From assembly GCA_963978905.1 (NCBI GenBank), contig OZ022256.1:14057863-14121862 (forward strand): a stretch of 64,000 nt of DNA, written 5' to 3'. Source of the stretch: Trichostrongylus colubriformis. Its lineage: Eukaryota > Nematoda > Chromadorea > Rhabditida > Trichostrongylidae. A program made the position numbers and the translations under genes. The notes beneath the pieces were generated by a model, which made no database searches, was not told where the DNA came from, and saw only the letters and a program-made list of their open reading frames with translations. Of the stretch, positions 32,317 to 45,100 are shown in pieces. How positions within the stretch are numbered: position 1 is the stretch's first letter; every line of letters begins with the position of its first letter.

Positions 32317-35222
32317 TTTTTTCGTTAGTGATGTCTAAATACGATTAATTATTCACCTTTGAATTTCATTCACACGATATGATTCTCGCGAGGAAGAAAG
32401 ACATAAATTAGACTCGGAAATGCGAGGAATATGGTGGAGTATTTGTAAAATATGTTTTTTGCACTGTGGCACAGCCAAACTTAAGGTGAAATAAAATAGG
32501 AATAATACCTTCGCAAGCATTCAAAGTAAGCATTGTGAAAATTGAGTTCCATTTAGTGAAAAGGATTTGAGGGGAAATGGTGTGAGGCGCCCAGAAATCA
32601 TACACACATGTATAGTAGGAAAAAATTAGACTCGGAAATGCACTGATTTGAAAACGGATGTGCGTCAGGACACACGGACTGGGTAGCTCGGAAAATGTCT
32701 TACTAATTCTTCTGTAAAGTGAGCGCGAACGCGGGAAGGCGGGCGAAACACTGAAAAAAGCGACTACCGCCTCTTGGGGCGACTCAGTGCGAGAGTTCTG
32801 ACGCACACCCTTCTCGCTGAAAGTGAGAACGCAAATTGAGGATAGTGAATCGAAAAAGAAAATCAACAATACTAGTAGTGAACGATACTATTCTATTCGT
32901 TAAATCTAATAGCGGCTAAAAACAGGTTTGGATCTCGAAAGTTCCCCGGTAAGCAAGCGCTGAAGCTTTTTAAGGAATCATTAACAGTGCCAAAAATGAA
33001 GGGCACATTGAGCATGCCCTACACTTTCTGCATAGTTATCTATGCGAATCCATAGTTACGAGAGGTTTGCGAAATCAGTTAGATACTGCAGCTCATCGGT
33101 TTCAGATACAGACATCTGAAATGTGGTTGGACACTCATCGACGCAGATTGAGACTTGAGACCTCGATTGCGCCACTCACACATTGCACTTGCCTCCAAAT
33201 GTACCAGTGGTTTTTGACATAATCGTTCTGACTGCTCCCAACATAAGCTTGATCATTTTGCTACATAAAAGAATCATTCACGAAAATTCCACTTTCGAAT
33301 TCCTTCGAGATACAGTACATGAAGAGAAACACGGAAAGAATCAGAAATGTTCCTTTGTTCCAAAGCAGAGATCAAAAACAGGAAAATCAGCAGCATGGAC
33401 ACTATTTTCGAGCACAGTGCTGATTTGCTTCCCACTGTGCGTCCCTGACCACATGACCGTCGCCACTCACTGGGTCCCTGCAAAATTTCTAGGAGCCATC
33501 ATAGTCACGGATCATGTCTACGGTTCAACCAATTCGTGACATTTCTTAGTCACTGCAATGACTTCTTTTGGCTGTTGATGCAAGGCTGTAATGAATCTTG
33601 GGTGTCAGAATGCTTCAAAGCTCAATGAAATGCATTACGGTGGTGTGACACCTAGGCTTCTTCAGCAGACCATGATTTAATAGGTTAAGCAAAAGCGACC
33701 CAACACTAGATAAAAGCAGGAAAAGTAACAGTCTCGAATAAGCTGTGACCGTTCTAAGAGTTTGACGCTCGCTGTCCATTTATGACCACCTTTATAGCGA
33801 CATTTATTTGTTGGAAGTCTTTGAACAGGCGATCGGAGCTTTTCGCGCATGCTCTGCTTTGACGCTAAAATTGTTAGCTCGTAAGGTATATATTGCGTGG
33901 AAACGCTAAAAGGGCTCAGCTCATCATGGTCAAAGGCTTTATGAAGCACGAGATTCCCAATCAAGTATCCAGTGTTTAAAGAAAGGTAATAATGATGAGG
34001 TGACAAATATGCATCTAAAGAGAATCAACAGTAGAAGCGAAGAAATGGTCATAAATTGCTTCGACCCAGGCAAGCCATTGCAAGTTCTCAGTTTATTGGG
34101 CTCATCAGTGAAAAGACGGGTGGGAACAGTGGGAATGATTCCAAAAGTTATGATGGATACTCTGCTGCTTATTAGCCTACGAAGCTCAGTTCAAGCCTCA
34201 TCCGATTGGGTGTTAAGGCTGCCACACTTTTCGGCGCTTTCGCGTAGTTGATGGTGCCTCTATCCCACCTCCATCACTCTCTTCCGCTGCCATCTTTCAG
34301 CTGCCATGAGGAAAGACCGTGGAGCCAGTTCAGGGTGGTATGGCCCAAACTGCTTATCTTTCAAGTAGGAACTTTATTTCGGATTCCGCCGCAGCCAATT
34401 TCCTCACTATGCTTAACCTGAAGTCTAGTTCACAGCGGAATCTCGGATAAATGAGACACGAAAAACGCTGTCAGCGAAACGATGCTCCTAAGTGAAGTGG
34501 AGACGGGAGGAAGGGGGGGGGGGGGGGGGGGGGCTTCGCCACTGCACAGATGATTCGATGGTGGAGAAACAGAGCCTTAAGGAAGAATACTTTTGATCTG
34601 AACCTGAAACGCCGCAACAAACTATCAGTCATCACAGATAAGGGATTGTTTTATACAGGTATCGTACATGGAGTAGGGCGGAATTAGCACGCTCTTACCA
34701 GACAAAAACACTTACTGTGATAAGCGCGTTGAAGCACAAGGCAAGTAAACTGAGAGTGGTGGCAAAAACAAACAATATATAATAATGTTCGAAGGAACCC
34801 GTATTTACCGTACAGAAACGCGGTGTGTAAACAAGATTTTGGACCTATTGTAAGGCCTATGAATGGTATTGTGTGAGCTAGTTTCATGTACACTGATGTT
34901 TGAGCACCACAATGCTTCTGTTTGCAATTGCAGCAGGTTGCTGAATTTCATGGAATCTAAATATGAGAGAAAGTCGGATTGAAACAACACTGAGTGTGCA
35001 ATCTTAAAAACCAGCGTAACTGTGCAAGAAAAAACCCAGTGAATTTTCTCAAAAATTGTACTAGCTCTAACTTTTTTCTGAGTTATTTCTTGCAGCAATA
35101 AAATATTCACTCTGTAGTTCACTACTTGTGGGCACAACTGGAAGTGAAACAAAATTCACAATTTTTCTGACATTAAAATGAGAAACTAGGAACCAAAAGC
35201 AATTGCCACCAGCATGTGTTAG
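32317..35222. other. Intergenic region, no gene recognised
   Basis: This lies upstream of SDR A. The phrase attagactcggaaatgc occurs twice (about 32407 and 32628). A run of 21 G residues is at 34513-34533. Open frames are short, with no recognisable domains and no convincing splice structure. Confidence 0.5.
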
Positions 35223-35224
35223 TA

Positions 35225-36533
35225 TTGGGTTGGCAACTAATTAATTGCGGATTTTTGTTAGAAAATCAAAGACCTTTTTTTCATAGAACTAAATAACTTC
35301 ACTCTGTAATGTATCTCCCATTTTTATCAATGACCTTTTGCCATCTTTCAAGTAGCATCATAATTCCGCGTTCATAAAACTTCTGGTTTTTATCAGTAAA
35401 AAACTGAGTAAGGTACGATTTGACCTCATCATCACTACTGAAATTTTTACCACTCAAAGAATTTTGCAATGATCGAAACAAAAAGTAATCAATGCAAGGT
35501 AATGGTAATCAATGCAAGGTAATGGTAATGGTGCAAGGTCAGGACTATATGGTGGATGTGGCAAAACATCCCAGCTAAGCTTCAATAATTTTTGCCGAGT
35601 GGCCAAAGACGTGTGTGGTCTTGCATTGTCATGATGGAATACAACACTTTTTCGGTTAAATAATTCGAGTCGCTTTTCTTGGATTGCATTGCTTAATTTT
35701 GTTAATCGTACAATGTAGTAGACATCAGAATTGATCGTTCGGTTGGATGGTAGGAGTTCAAAGTAGACAATTCCTTTATACTCCCACCAAAATGACAACA
35801 AAACCTTCTTTTGATGAATATCAGCTTTCGCTCTTCTTTGAGCTGGTTCACCTGGGCGGCTGCACGATCTTTTTCGTTGGACATTATTGTAAAAGACCCA
35901 TTTTTCATTGCCAGTGATCATTCGTTTTAGAAGTGGATCACTTTCATCATGTTTCTTTAGCAAATCGCAGATGCCAATGCGTTGCATTATATGCGTTTCA
36001 CCCATATATCCAGTTTTTACACGTACCTAAGTTGTTTTAAATGCTTTTTAATACATGTATGTTATACCTGTAGCTTCTCTGCAATCTCGCGTGTTATACT
36101 GTGACGATCCGAATCAAGTATTGCCTTGATTGGGTCGTTGTCAACTCCAACTGGACGACCAGAGCGTTTCTCATCTTTGAGAAAAAAATCAGCAGAACGA
36201 AATCAGGCAAACCAAATTTGGCACTGCCGATCTTTAAAGGCTTCGGCACCATAAACAGCACATAACTTTTTGAGAGCTTGTGATGCGTTTTTCCCTTTAA
36301 GGAAATAATAAAGCAATACATGACGAAAATGAATGTTTTGATTCTCCATTTTTCAGCACACGCCAAACGAAAATAATGCAACCGATCAAGAAGCTTTCTT
36401 CACTGATTGATAACAGGGTTGCCTACTGTTAGATGACAATATGTGTTTAACATTTGGCCTACGCCAGTAAAGCTGAATATTCAACCAAAGCCATCTATGA
36501 GTGAAATCCGCAATGACTTAGTTGCCGACCTAA
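35225..36533 (-). mobile_element. Full-length but inactive mariner transposon (1309 bp)
   Basis: TIRs: ttgggttggcaactaattaa at left, and on the opposite strand ttaggtcggcaactaagtca at right; TA flanks both ends. The transposase is on the minus strand, starting at 36349 with MENQNIHFRHVLLYYFLKGK. It has an in-frame TGA after IWFA, a gap with stops between REIAEKLQV and GYMGETHIMQ, the motif TGNEKWVFYN where active mariners have TGDEKW (first catalytic Asp replaced by Asn), HHDNARPHTS (second Asp intact), then YSPDLAP followed by a 21-bp tandem duplication (35487-35533) that removes the third Asp and shifts the frame before NSLSGKNFSSDDEV. Confidence 0.93.
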
Positions 36534-38349
36534 TACATAAATATTATACTCTGACAACACCTCATAGCACTTCACAGCTTCATAAAACCTTATAGAATTC
36601 CAATAATAATTGACAGTATGTTGTATGAAATGTTAAAAAAGTATGAAAATATGAAAATGTTTTTGCATCCAGCCTAGATTCAGACTCACTCAAATTTGCT
36701 ACTTTTAACGATGACGTTAACACTGTTGAATTGAAAAATACGTAAGACCTCTTTGTAAACTAAAAAGGCGTCTTGTTGCCTATGGCAGATAGATCGCTTC
36801 TTGAAAAAGAATTACTTTTACTCTGCTCCTCATAAGAAGTGTTGATATCGTTGTCGTGACTGAGACATGGCTAAAGCCATCGATGGATGCCCCCTTTTAC
36901 TAAGCAGAAGCTATACTCATCACGCAGTGCTGAGACTACCGTCAGTCTAGAGGGAACGTGTAATAGTACTATCAGTTTATAAATCTTCTGTGAATCAGAT
37001 AGTATTTAGCGGGTCCATCTCAAAGATCATGAGCTCTGTCGTGACTTTCGTCAGACTCATTGTAGATCACACGTGATCAGGCGCGCGCGGGTCCCGGCAC
37101 CACTCACCTGCCGAAGTTCCCGGGAACGGCAAAGCACAGAGGGTGGCAGAAGCTTCTACGCTCAGTCTCGACTTATTTTCTCCAGAGCCCGCCTGCCGGA
37201 CGTCCTTCTACTCAAACCGGGTAGCCGGCCAACAACATTCACGTCGTCTCCGCACCTCCGCAGTACGTCCCTGGTATTCTCTGCATGCATTATTCCGACG
37301 TGACGCGCGGTCGATGGATACTTACCACGATGGATGTAGCGCATGGACGCGCACCTGCGGGAAGAAGCCTCGTCAATCCTTCATGAGCTCAAAATTACTG
37401 GCCCATTTGCAAGCCTTTTAGGAATGTGTTTATTGTTCGGACTCATTTTTCTTAGCTTATTTATTATTGTTCCTTATTGCATGACCATGAACGCTAAGTG
37501 CCAGTAGTTAGTGTTGATTTCATTTGGAAGTTATGAAGCCTAACTATTTGATATAACTTGATGTGCTAGCATTGCTCCCCCAATCGGTCGAGTTACCGGA
37601 GTACAGCGCGTGCTCACTTCAGACATAATCACATACATGATGAGAGGCGCGACTTATGTGTTCTGTAACGTAGGGCATGTCGTTAGCAGCCTCCCAGGCA
37701 ATGGCAAGAGCGACGCGAAGTAAGTCCCCGTAATAACCCTCACATCGACATTGGCGCAACCTCGCCGAGAGATCCGCAACACGCGTTGTCCTGAGGCATT
37801 GATATTGCGGAGTAATAGCGCCCGTGCCTTCGCGACATCTGCTTGTTGTGATTTTCAAACTATTTCCGATGTTACCTCTACACGAAGTATAGTATTATAA
37901 TTTACAAGTCATCAAAATGTAGGGTCGCATTCACAAATCAATCACTCAAAGCCATCAGTGATGTAGTATCAGCAATTTTCATTGTATCATTGCTGGATAT
38001 TCTAACTTACCGGGATCGATGGAGCACTCCACAGAAAATAGTGCGTGTGATCTGCAGTGCAGCATCATTTTCTCAAAACTTTGAAGACCATGGCCTTTTA
38101 CACTTGGTTCACGATAGTGCTCGCGAAAAACGTCCTACCGGAAAAGCTTTCGACCATGCACGAATCTTCGAACAACTACCCATATAGTACGGAACAACCC
38201 AAATGCTGATTACAAGCTTGATGACCTAAAATGCTACGGAGTGCTCCGGAGCGAGCTAGGAGGGGTGTCAAGTTTTTCCTGCGATAACTTGACAGCATCT
38301 TTGTTCGCACTGACTTACCAATGCGGGTAACAGTGCTTGCGAGGCCACG

Positions 38350-38423
38350 GTCTCCTTGGTTCAACGGAAAGACACATGCTCTGCAGATGGGTGATGTCGA
38401 GTTTGAACCCTGCCGACGCGGAG
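38350..38423 (+). pseudogene. Diverged tRNA-like sequence
   Basis: It aligns by eye with the tRNA-like copies at 3912 and 4669 (shared cacatg, then gatg, then a B-box-like gagtttgaaccctgccgac). The anticodon stem does not pair well. Probably a decayed tRNA-derived repeat. Confidence 0.3.
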
Positions 38424-39703
38424 ATTTCGCATTTTCTGTTTTATCACTAATTGAATTTCGATTTAGTTTTTGGTGTTTTGTATACGTCTCACCACATCAA
38501 TCATTCACATTTGTCACTCATATCCAAAGTATCGTACTAATTCATGAACTCTCCTATTTTCAACAAAACCCATCACAAAGTGGTGTCAACATCTCAGAAG
38601 AGGAACATGCCAGACATAATGGCCATTTCTGTGAAACATCAGATATCATCTAACCGCTTCACTAGCCCTATCCTCCAATATGTATTAGATGATCCAGCAT
38701 ACTCAGATGCTCTGTACCTGTAAAGTGCAAACCATGCGATGTCACTCAGATGAGTATGATATCCGTGTTCAGGGAACCTAATTGCTCCAGGAGACGAAAT
38801 TTTAGTCAGTTCTATATTGAAGCCAGCTTGTCAATTTGACGAGAAAAAAGTATGTCTCTATGCTTTGAGAATGCTTCTCATAAGCTAATGGAATCCCGGC
38901 TAAAGAGTGAGCAAGAAATGCAAACTCAAAGTGCTCTTCTAGTATAGTAGTTTCAGATGATAAAAACCGAGCTGAGCTGTCCGCTTCCGTTTTCGAAACC
39001 TGATCGAAGATAATAAGGAGAGATCTCGCTTGCAGCACTAGCTGAGAAATACTCAGCAATGAAGGATTCAATTGGTTTCACAGCGATAATTACAGGGATA
39101 ATTTTGTGGAAATCCTTCTCGAATGGCTCCATCCGGAGGTATCGCATCTTGATGCCGCTAAACAAAGAAGAAGAGTGTCCGCCCCAGTCTACTAGAGCAT
39201 ATTGTAATCTCATTTTTATGAGTTCTGAAAGATCGTGGCTCGTGCTTAACTGTGCCACGCGGACTGATGTTTACCGGTTACGCACCACAATTGACCACTT
39301 ATTGATCTACCTCAAACTTGAGTAATTAATCAAAAAACAAGTATTTCAATGTCCAAAATAGTCAGCTCCGCGCGGAATATCAATACAACGACAAATACCG
39401 CAAGAAAACCGCATAAAGTCGATACAGTAGGAGAAATCCCATGCCTACCCATAAAATCGGCCAGAGAGAGGACAAGAATGCTACAACGATGGAAGATGAT
39501 GAATGTTATATTCGCATGTGTCAGCCTTCCATATGCAGCTGGATATGAGATCGCAGAGCCTCCAAGTGTTTTTCCTCGAGCTTCGAATTCTTTCTAATCT
39601 CGCACGTCACCCTCGCAACAATTTCTGCTTGCAAATGGAAACCATGGCAATTCCTCGATATTGCGGCCCCTCAAGGTGGGGTGGAAAGGGAAGGGGGATC
39701 CAT

Positions 39704-39961
39704 TCATAGTGCCGTACGAATTGAATTCAGCTTTTCGAGTGTCTGGGATAGTTCCACGTTGATGCTGACAATGTCTTCCTCGATCTGCTTGAAGGCGTCT
39801 GGTTGCTCGCATACTACAGTGTGGTGGTCCAACTGCCTGCAGTGGAAGCACTTCGTCCAGAACTTGGGACACTTTTCTTTTTCTAGGCATCCTATCTCCA
39901 AACAGTTGACCCGTCTACGATGTCTCTTCAGAAGTGTTCTACGTCTCTTGCTGTCTCGCAC
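39704..39961 (-). pseudogene. Gag-like zinc-knuckle fragment of an LTR retroelement
   Basis: An open frame on the minus strand contains CFHCRQLDHHTVVC, a perfect CX2CX4HX4C zinc knuckle, preceded by basic, Cys-containing sequence (CLEKEKCPKFWTKC) and followed by a heptad-like acidic helix. This arrangement is typical of gag proteins of nematode BEL/Pao-type elements. No protease, RT or integrase was found nearby, so it is a fragment or an exapted piece. Confidence 0.45.
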
Positions 39962-40224
39962 TTTGCCACAGGAATCGCTTTACTGGTTTTCACGAATTCC
40001 GCAAAAGATATAACGCATGTGGGATTCAGTCGAATGACCGGGTCGCACTCCTGTCGAGTTCTGTCTTGACCGACACGGCTGCCTCTTTTGGATTGAACAA
40101 TTTATTCGAAGCTTCTGCACCAGAAACATATTTATATGGAATTCTCCAAGTTTATGAAACATTAAGTAGGCCAGTTTTGGAGTATGAAAGTAGCACAAAG
40201 CGTATTTTGTTGGAGGACCCAGGT

Positions 40225-40440
40225 GGGGCCCGAAAGCCGCTCGCTTTGACCACCGCGCGGGAGGGAGTAATACTTTCTACCCTGAGGGCTCGTATATAAG
40301 GGGCGCCTTTCTATAAAAGAACAGAGATATAGATTCACTCGCTGAACTCCATCGTCTTGTCTCCATGGCCACGGGCGTAAAACCCTCCCTCCCTACGATT
40401 CATCCTTACGAGCCCTTATTCGCACCCTTCCGTTTCTTCA
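40225..40440 (+). promoter_or_regulatory. Possible LTR/promoter remnant
   Basis: gggctcgtatataaggggc at about 40286 is a strong TATA-box-like core in GC-rich surroundings, and gagggctcgta is answered downstream by tacgagccct near 40407. It could be the LTR of the element that left the zinc-knuckle fragment, but no direct-repeat partner LTR was found. Confidence 0.2.
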
Positions 40441-42197
40441 TTTTTTTCTTTTGTTGTTCCGTTCACTAATAAATTTATTCATCTTCCGTGTTCATGTCAC
40501 CAAACGATTCTGCGAAGCAGCGGTAAACCGTACGATTTCCAAAATTATTGAATCAATCAGAGGAAAGAAAGAAAAAGAGAAATTCCATTCGGAGGACCTG
40601 GAGCAGATTTCAAGGGTCAAGAAATGTCTGGCGTAACAAAGTTCAGTTCTGAGCTTCCTACCACTCTAAATTTGCCTTTGAGTGACATGGTGCCGTTCGC
40701 CTACTGTAGTGCCTACTCAGGCGTACTGGACCCCTTACTCTTGAAACGAGTTTTAGCTCAAATAAATATAGTAGTCACTGTCTTCTATGTTCACCTTAAC
40801 CGACGCGAAGTGTCTCTACCTTATCCCTGTGTTAACCTTCCCCCTCCCTGGCAATTTATGCTTCCAGGGTTCATGTTGCATAGTTTTTTCATACCTCTGC
40901 CCTCGATTATCCTTGGGAGGTCTTCAAAATTACTTTTTGAAGACTGGGGAGCACCGCATGCGAGCGCCGAGCTCACCAAGGTCAAGCACTGCGTTTAGGT
41001 AAACTTCGGCACAATACGCCCCACTTTAGTGTCGACACCGAAGATTCACTTTTGGTAAACAAACTCTCAACAGATCTGCCTTCCTAAATCATCATTAGCA
41101 ATTCCTCAGCTCATACGTGAACCTTGGCGTTCGCATTCAGTTCCTTTAATAGTCCGACAAGGTCGGTGTTCAACAGTCACTAGATAGACGCGGTAAGCTG
41201 CCACTGCTGCGCATCTGGTAGGTATTGACATTGGTTCTTTGTGCTATGTCTGCGCCCTACACGTCACGGGAGAGTCAGTTGTTCAGCATACGCCGCGCAC
41301 TTGCTGCTGTAGACAACACATAAAACTAGCCATAACAGTAAGTAACCAATACACCATTGACCTCAAGATTAGTTTCTCCTACCTGTTATTGAAAAATTGA
41401 AAATATCTCTTGTCACTAAGGCGAAAAAGCAGGAGCTTTCCCAACTTTGAGGAGTGATTACCACAACAGTTGTCAGAACAGACTCCACAACATTACCATC
41501 TCGCAACAGTGATCCCCAAAAAGCACAAGTCTTGATCCGCTCGACATTCTGTTCGAAATGTCTTGAAGAGCAAGGTTTCCACCACTGCTCACAATTTATT
41601 GGACTCTATGAAGCATGGCGAAAGTTCAGGCCGATATGAATGACGATCACCTGATTCCGACGACATCGCTCTCTCCGAGCGTGCGCGAACTAGAGGCGGT
41701 CTTACAAATCACTAGGTCTTACAAATCACAAATTACATAATGAAATATCTGCGGATCATCTATGCTTTGGATAAGACCGATGTTGGTACTTTCTTCCTGG
41801 TCTAAATGGTAAGTCTTTGTCAGGCGGTCAGTACTTCCGTCGCACCTTGTGAATATAGCTTCCAACAGTTCATGAAATATGACTCTTTGTGAGGAAGCAG
41901 CACATCAGGACCATCAGATCACTTTTAGACTGTGATGCATTCCCAAAAGACTTTGTCTAGCTAAAAAGCACATCCATACAGTCACAATATTAAACATGTG
42001 TCTGGTGCGCGAAATACTACGAAAATTGTCTGCCACGGATTTTATATAATTTCACTGTTTATCTTCTATTTGTGTTCATTATAAAAGTCCTATCTTCAGT
42101 ATGGACGTGTTTATTCTTTAACACAAGATTTGCACTAGTAGCGCTATTGAGTGAAGGAAAATGCTATGAAATCCTGCTTTTTGTAACTTGTGAAGTT

Positions 42198-45100
42198 TCA
42201 AGCTTTTGTCGCTGCACTCATCACGTCAACGAAGATTTTGAGACCATCGGTCACTAGTGGCATCTGCAGCGACGATCCACCGTCGATAATCAGTTGGTGT
42301 CCAACAATGTAACTTGACCTTTGCCTAAAACAGCATCAGATATGCTGAATGAATCTGAACAACACGTCGCACAAGATAAGCGAAACTCCTATACATGCTA
42401 GCAGCCACTTATTAGGCTGCTGCATAATGGGTGTGTGCAGATATGACAGCGAATCGCTTGCGGCGTCCCGCTCGCGGGGTCACCGGTACGACTTGCGAAG
42501 CGATTGCACTTGGTAGCCCGGCAGAGCGTGGCTGCGTCAGGTCTGCGCTTCCACCCATGCCACACTGCCTCGATCGAAGGCTGCCATTCCCCGCCATTGC
42601 CACTCGCACCCGCCGCGCCGCTCGCCGCGGGCGATCACGCGATTCGCTGTCATATCTGCACACACCCGTGCATAATTAATGCCGCTTCTAATGCAACATT
42701 TATTTGCAGTGGAAATTGACGTTTTGACGACTACCAAATGGGAACCAGTCCCTGATTGCGATGCTGAAAACGCTCCCAAATAATCATTTGAACACGTTTT
42801 TGCTATATTTTATCATATTGGGTTGATGAATAAGTCCCCGCCGTTTTTTTAATCCCGTTTTTCACATTGCTTCCTTCGCCTTTCGACGGAACTTATATAT
42901 GTTTTCGCCAGAGCTTTTTTTTGCTCTACAAAATGCTACTATATGTTTTTCGATTCCTTCAACAACCTGATAGCTATGAGGTTTGGAAATGACGTAAGCT
43001 GAAGGCAGAAAAATTGGCACGCGCACCTTATCTCTCTTGTCTGCCATCGAGATCAAAAAATGCATTTGTATATGTTTTCGATAGAGCTTTTTTAGCTCTA
43101 CAGAATGGTATTACGCTCAACTTTTTGCTATTTTTAAGACTCCAATGCAGTACTCGCAATAGTGTGCGCTTTCGTTATCTCCTCTTCCTCGCCTACCATC
43201 GATATTGGAGATATCTCTATATGCATTCGATACAGCTTTTCTTGCTCTACAAGGAGGTACCACTCTTCTTTTGTATGCTCTCATATTTTAGCATGTAGGA
43301 ATAAGTTTCTAAGTGTTTTTCTATTCACGATCGCGTAATGAAAATGAATTTTTTGGCAGAGTGTTTTGTATCATTCGATAGAGCTCTTTTCGCTCTACAA
43401 GAGAGTATTAACGCTTTTGCTCAAATAAATTTTCGCCGTTTCTTAGAACGTTTGAAAGTCGATGAAATCAAGCATTTTCGTCACATGGGGTCAAAAATGC
43501 TCGATTTCGTCGACTTTCAATCACTCTAAAAAACGGCAAAAATTTATTTGAATGAAAGCGTTAATACTTTCGTAGAACGAAAAGAGCTCTATCGAATGAT
43601 ACAGAACACTCTGCCGAAAAAATTCATTTTCATTACGCAATTCTGAATTGAAAACATTTAGAAACTTATTCCTACAAGCTAAAATATGTGAGCATACAAA
43701 AGAAGAGCGGATAATCTTGTAGAGCAGAAAAAGCTGTATCGAATGCATATAGAAATGTTCTCTCCAATCTCGATGGTAGGCGAGGAAGAGAAGATAGCGA
43801 AAATGCACACTTTTGTGAGTACTGCATTTGTGAGTCTTAAAAACAGCAAAAAGTTGAGCGATTTGAATAATAAGTAATACCATTCTGTAGAGCTGGAAAA
43901 GCTCTATCGAAAACATATACAAATACATTTTTTGATCTCTATGGCAGACAAGAAAGATGAGGTGCGCAAGTGCCAATTTTTTGCCTTCAGCTTACGTCAT
44001 TTCCAAGCCTCATAAATATCAAGTAGTCCAAGGAATCGAAAAACAGATGGTAGCATTTTGTAAAGCAAAAAAAGCTCTGTTGAAAATTTATATAAGTTTC
44101 GTCGAAAGGCGAAGGAAACAATGTGAAAAACGGAACTAAAAAAGCGGCGGGGACTTATTTCTCAACCCGAAAGTTTTGATAATTAAAATTGTTGAACAAA
44201 ACGCATTAAATATACACCGACCCGATAGTTTCATGCGCAAGAGCACTTTGGGAGAGCTCAAAAAACACTTAGGCAGTTTTTGTGCCTCTATAGTCTCCGG
44301 ATCGAAAAGGACAAAGTATACAGAGCGGTAGCCAGACATAAACCACTGTCTAATTAGTCTAACCAGGGAAGGGTTTCAAATTCCCATGAAATCTTGAATG
44401 GGGACCCAGATGAATCGACAGTGTTCCAAATACTGATTATAGCTGTGAAAAAAAATTGCAAAATGCCATTCCGAAGCCAGTCAGAAGGGATCGCAATATG
44501 CTTGTGATGCCTCATTGACAGGACACTTGCGTCATGTGTCCGGTTAGCCCTGTGTCACCAATGGACACCGCAGCACAGTGGTAGTTGCCGATATGCAGAC
44601 GGTAGTCGATGGGCTTGCAACCCGCCGCTGATTCAGTTTCTGTATTTTGTGATTTATCGTCAATGAGTGGTTGTTTTTTACTTTTGAAGGATTCCCTGTA
44701 TTGGCTTCTGTTCGCACCTATCATTTACGCTGTCACTGCGTTCACGTGCACCAACACTTTAGTCCTAACACCTGATCCCATATTTTCATGTGCACCGCTG
44801 ACTAATTGTCTAAAGTTGTTTGCGCTCCAGCCGATCGACTGTTTTGTCGATGGTTGGAGAAGCAGCAATAAGGTGACAGATTCTTTTAGCAACTTTATTT
44901 CACATCCACTCGGTAAAACTGTTGCTTCAAAATGAGTAGGTAGGACTCTACCTCGTTGGCAAAACAGAAGAAGTACTTTTAGCAACATTTTTGCTTCACA
45001 CATGTTTCTGTTTGATTCAACCTGTTAAATGATGCTGGTACTGGTATGGCTTGGTGTCGGTTTTATTTCATGTCCTAATGTTGAGTATCATAACAATTCA

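Larger units (their letters stand above)
36536..42197. other. 5.7-kb intergenic region, no host gene recognised
   Basis: Only repeat remnants are supportable: a tRNA-like sequence at 38350-38423, a zinc-knuckle gag-like fragment at 39704-39961 (minus) and a possible promoter/LTR-like block at 40225-40440. On the minus strand an AATAAA lies about 85 nt past the SDR B stop, near 42110. The rest shows nothing identifiable. Confidence 0.5.

Noticed and set aside
32408..32869. 153-codon minus-strand frame
   Set aside because: No recognisable domain, no matching splice context, and a Ser/Phe-rich translation expected of AT-rich pyrimidine tracts.
42431..42719. GC-rich overlapping frames on both strands
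   Set aside because: Low-complexity Ala/Arg-rich translations within an SDR B intron and an internal inverted repeat (cagatatgacagcgaatcgc and its complement) explain them.
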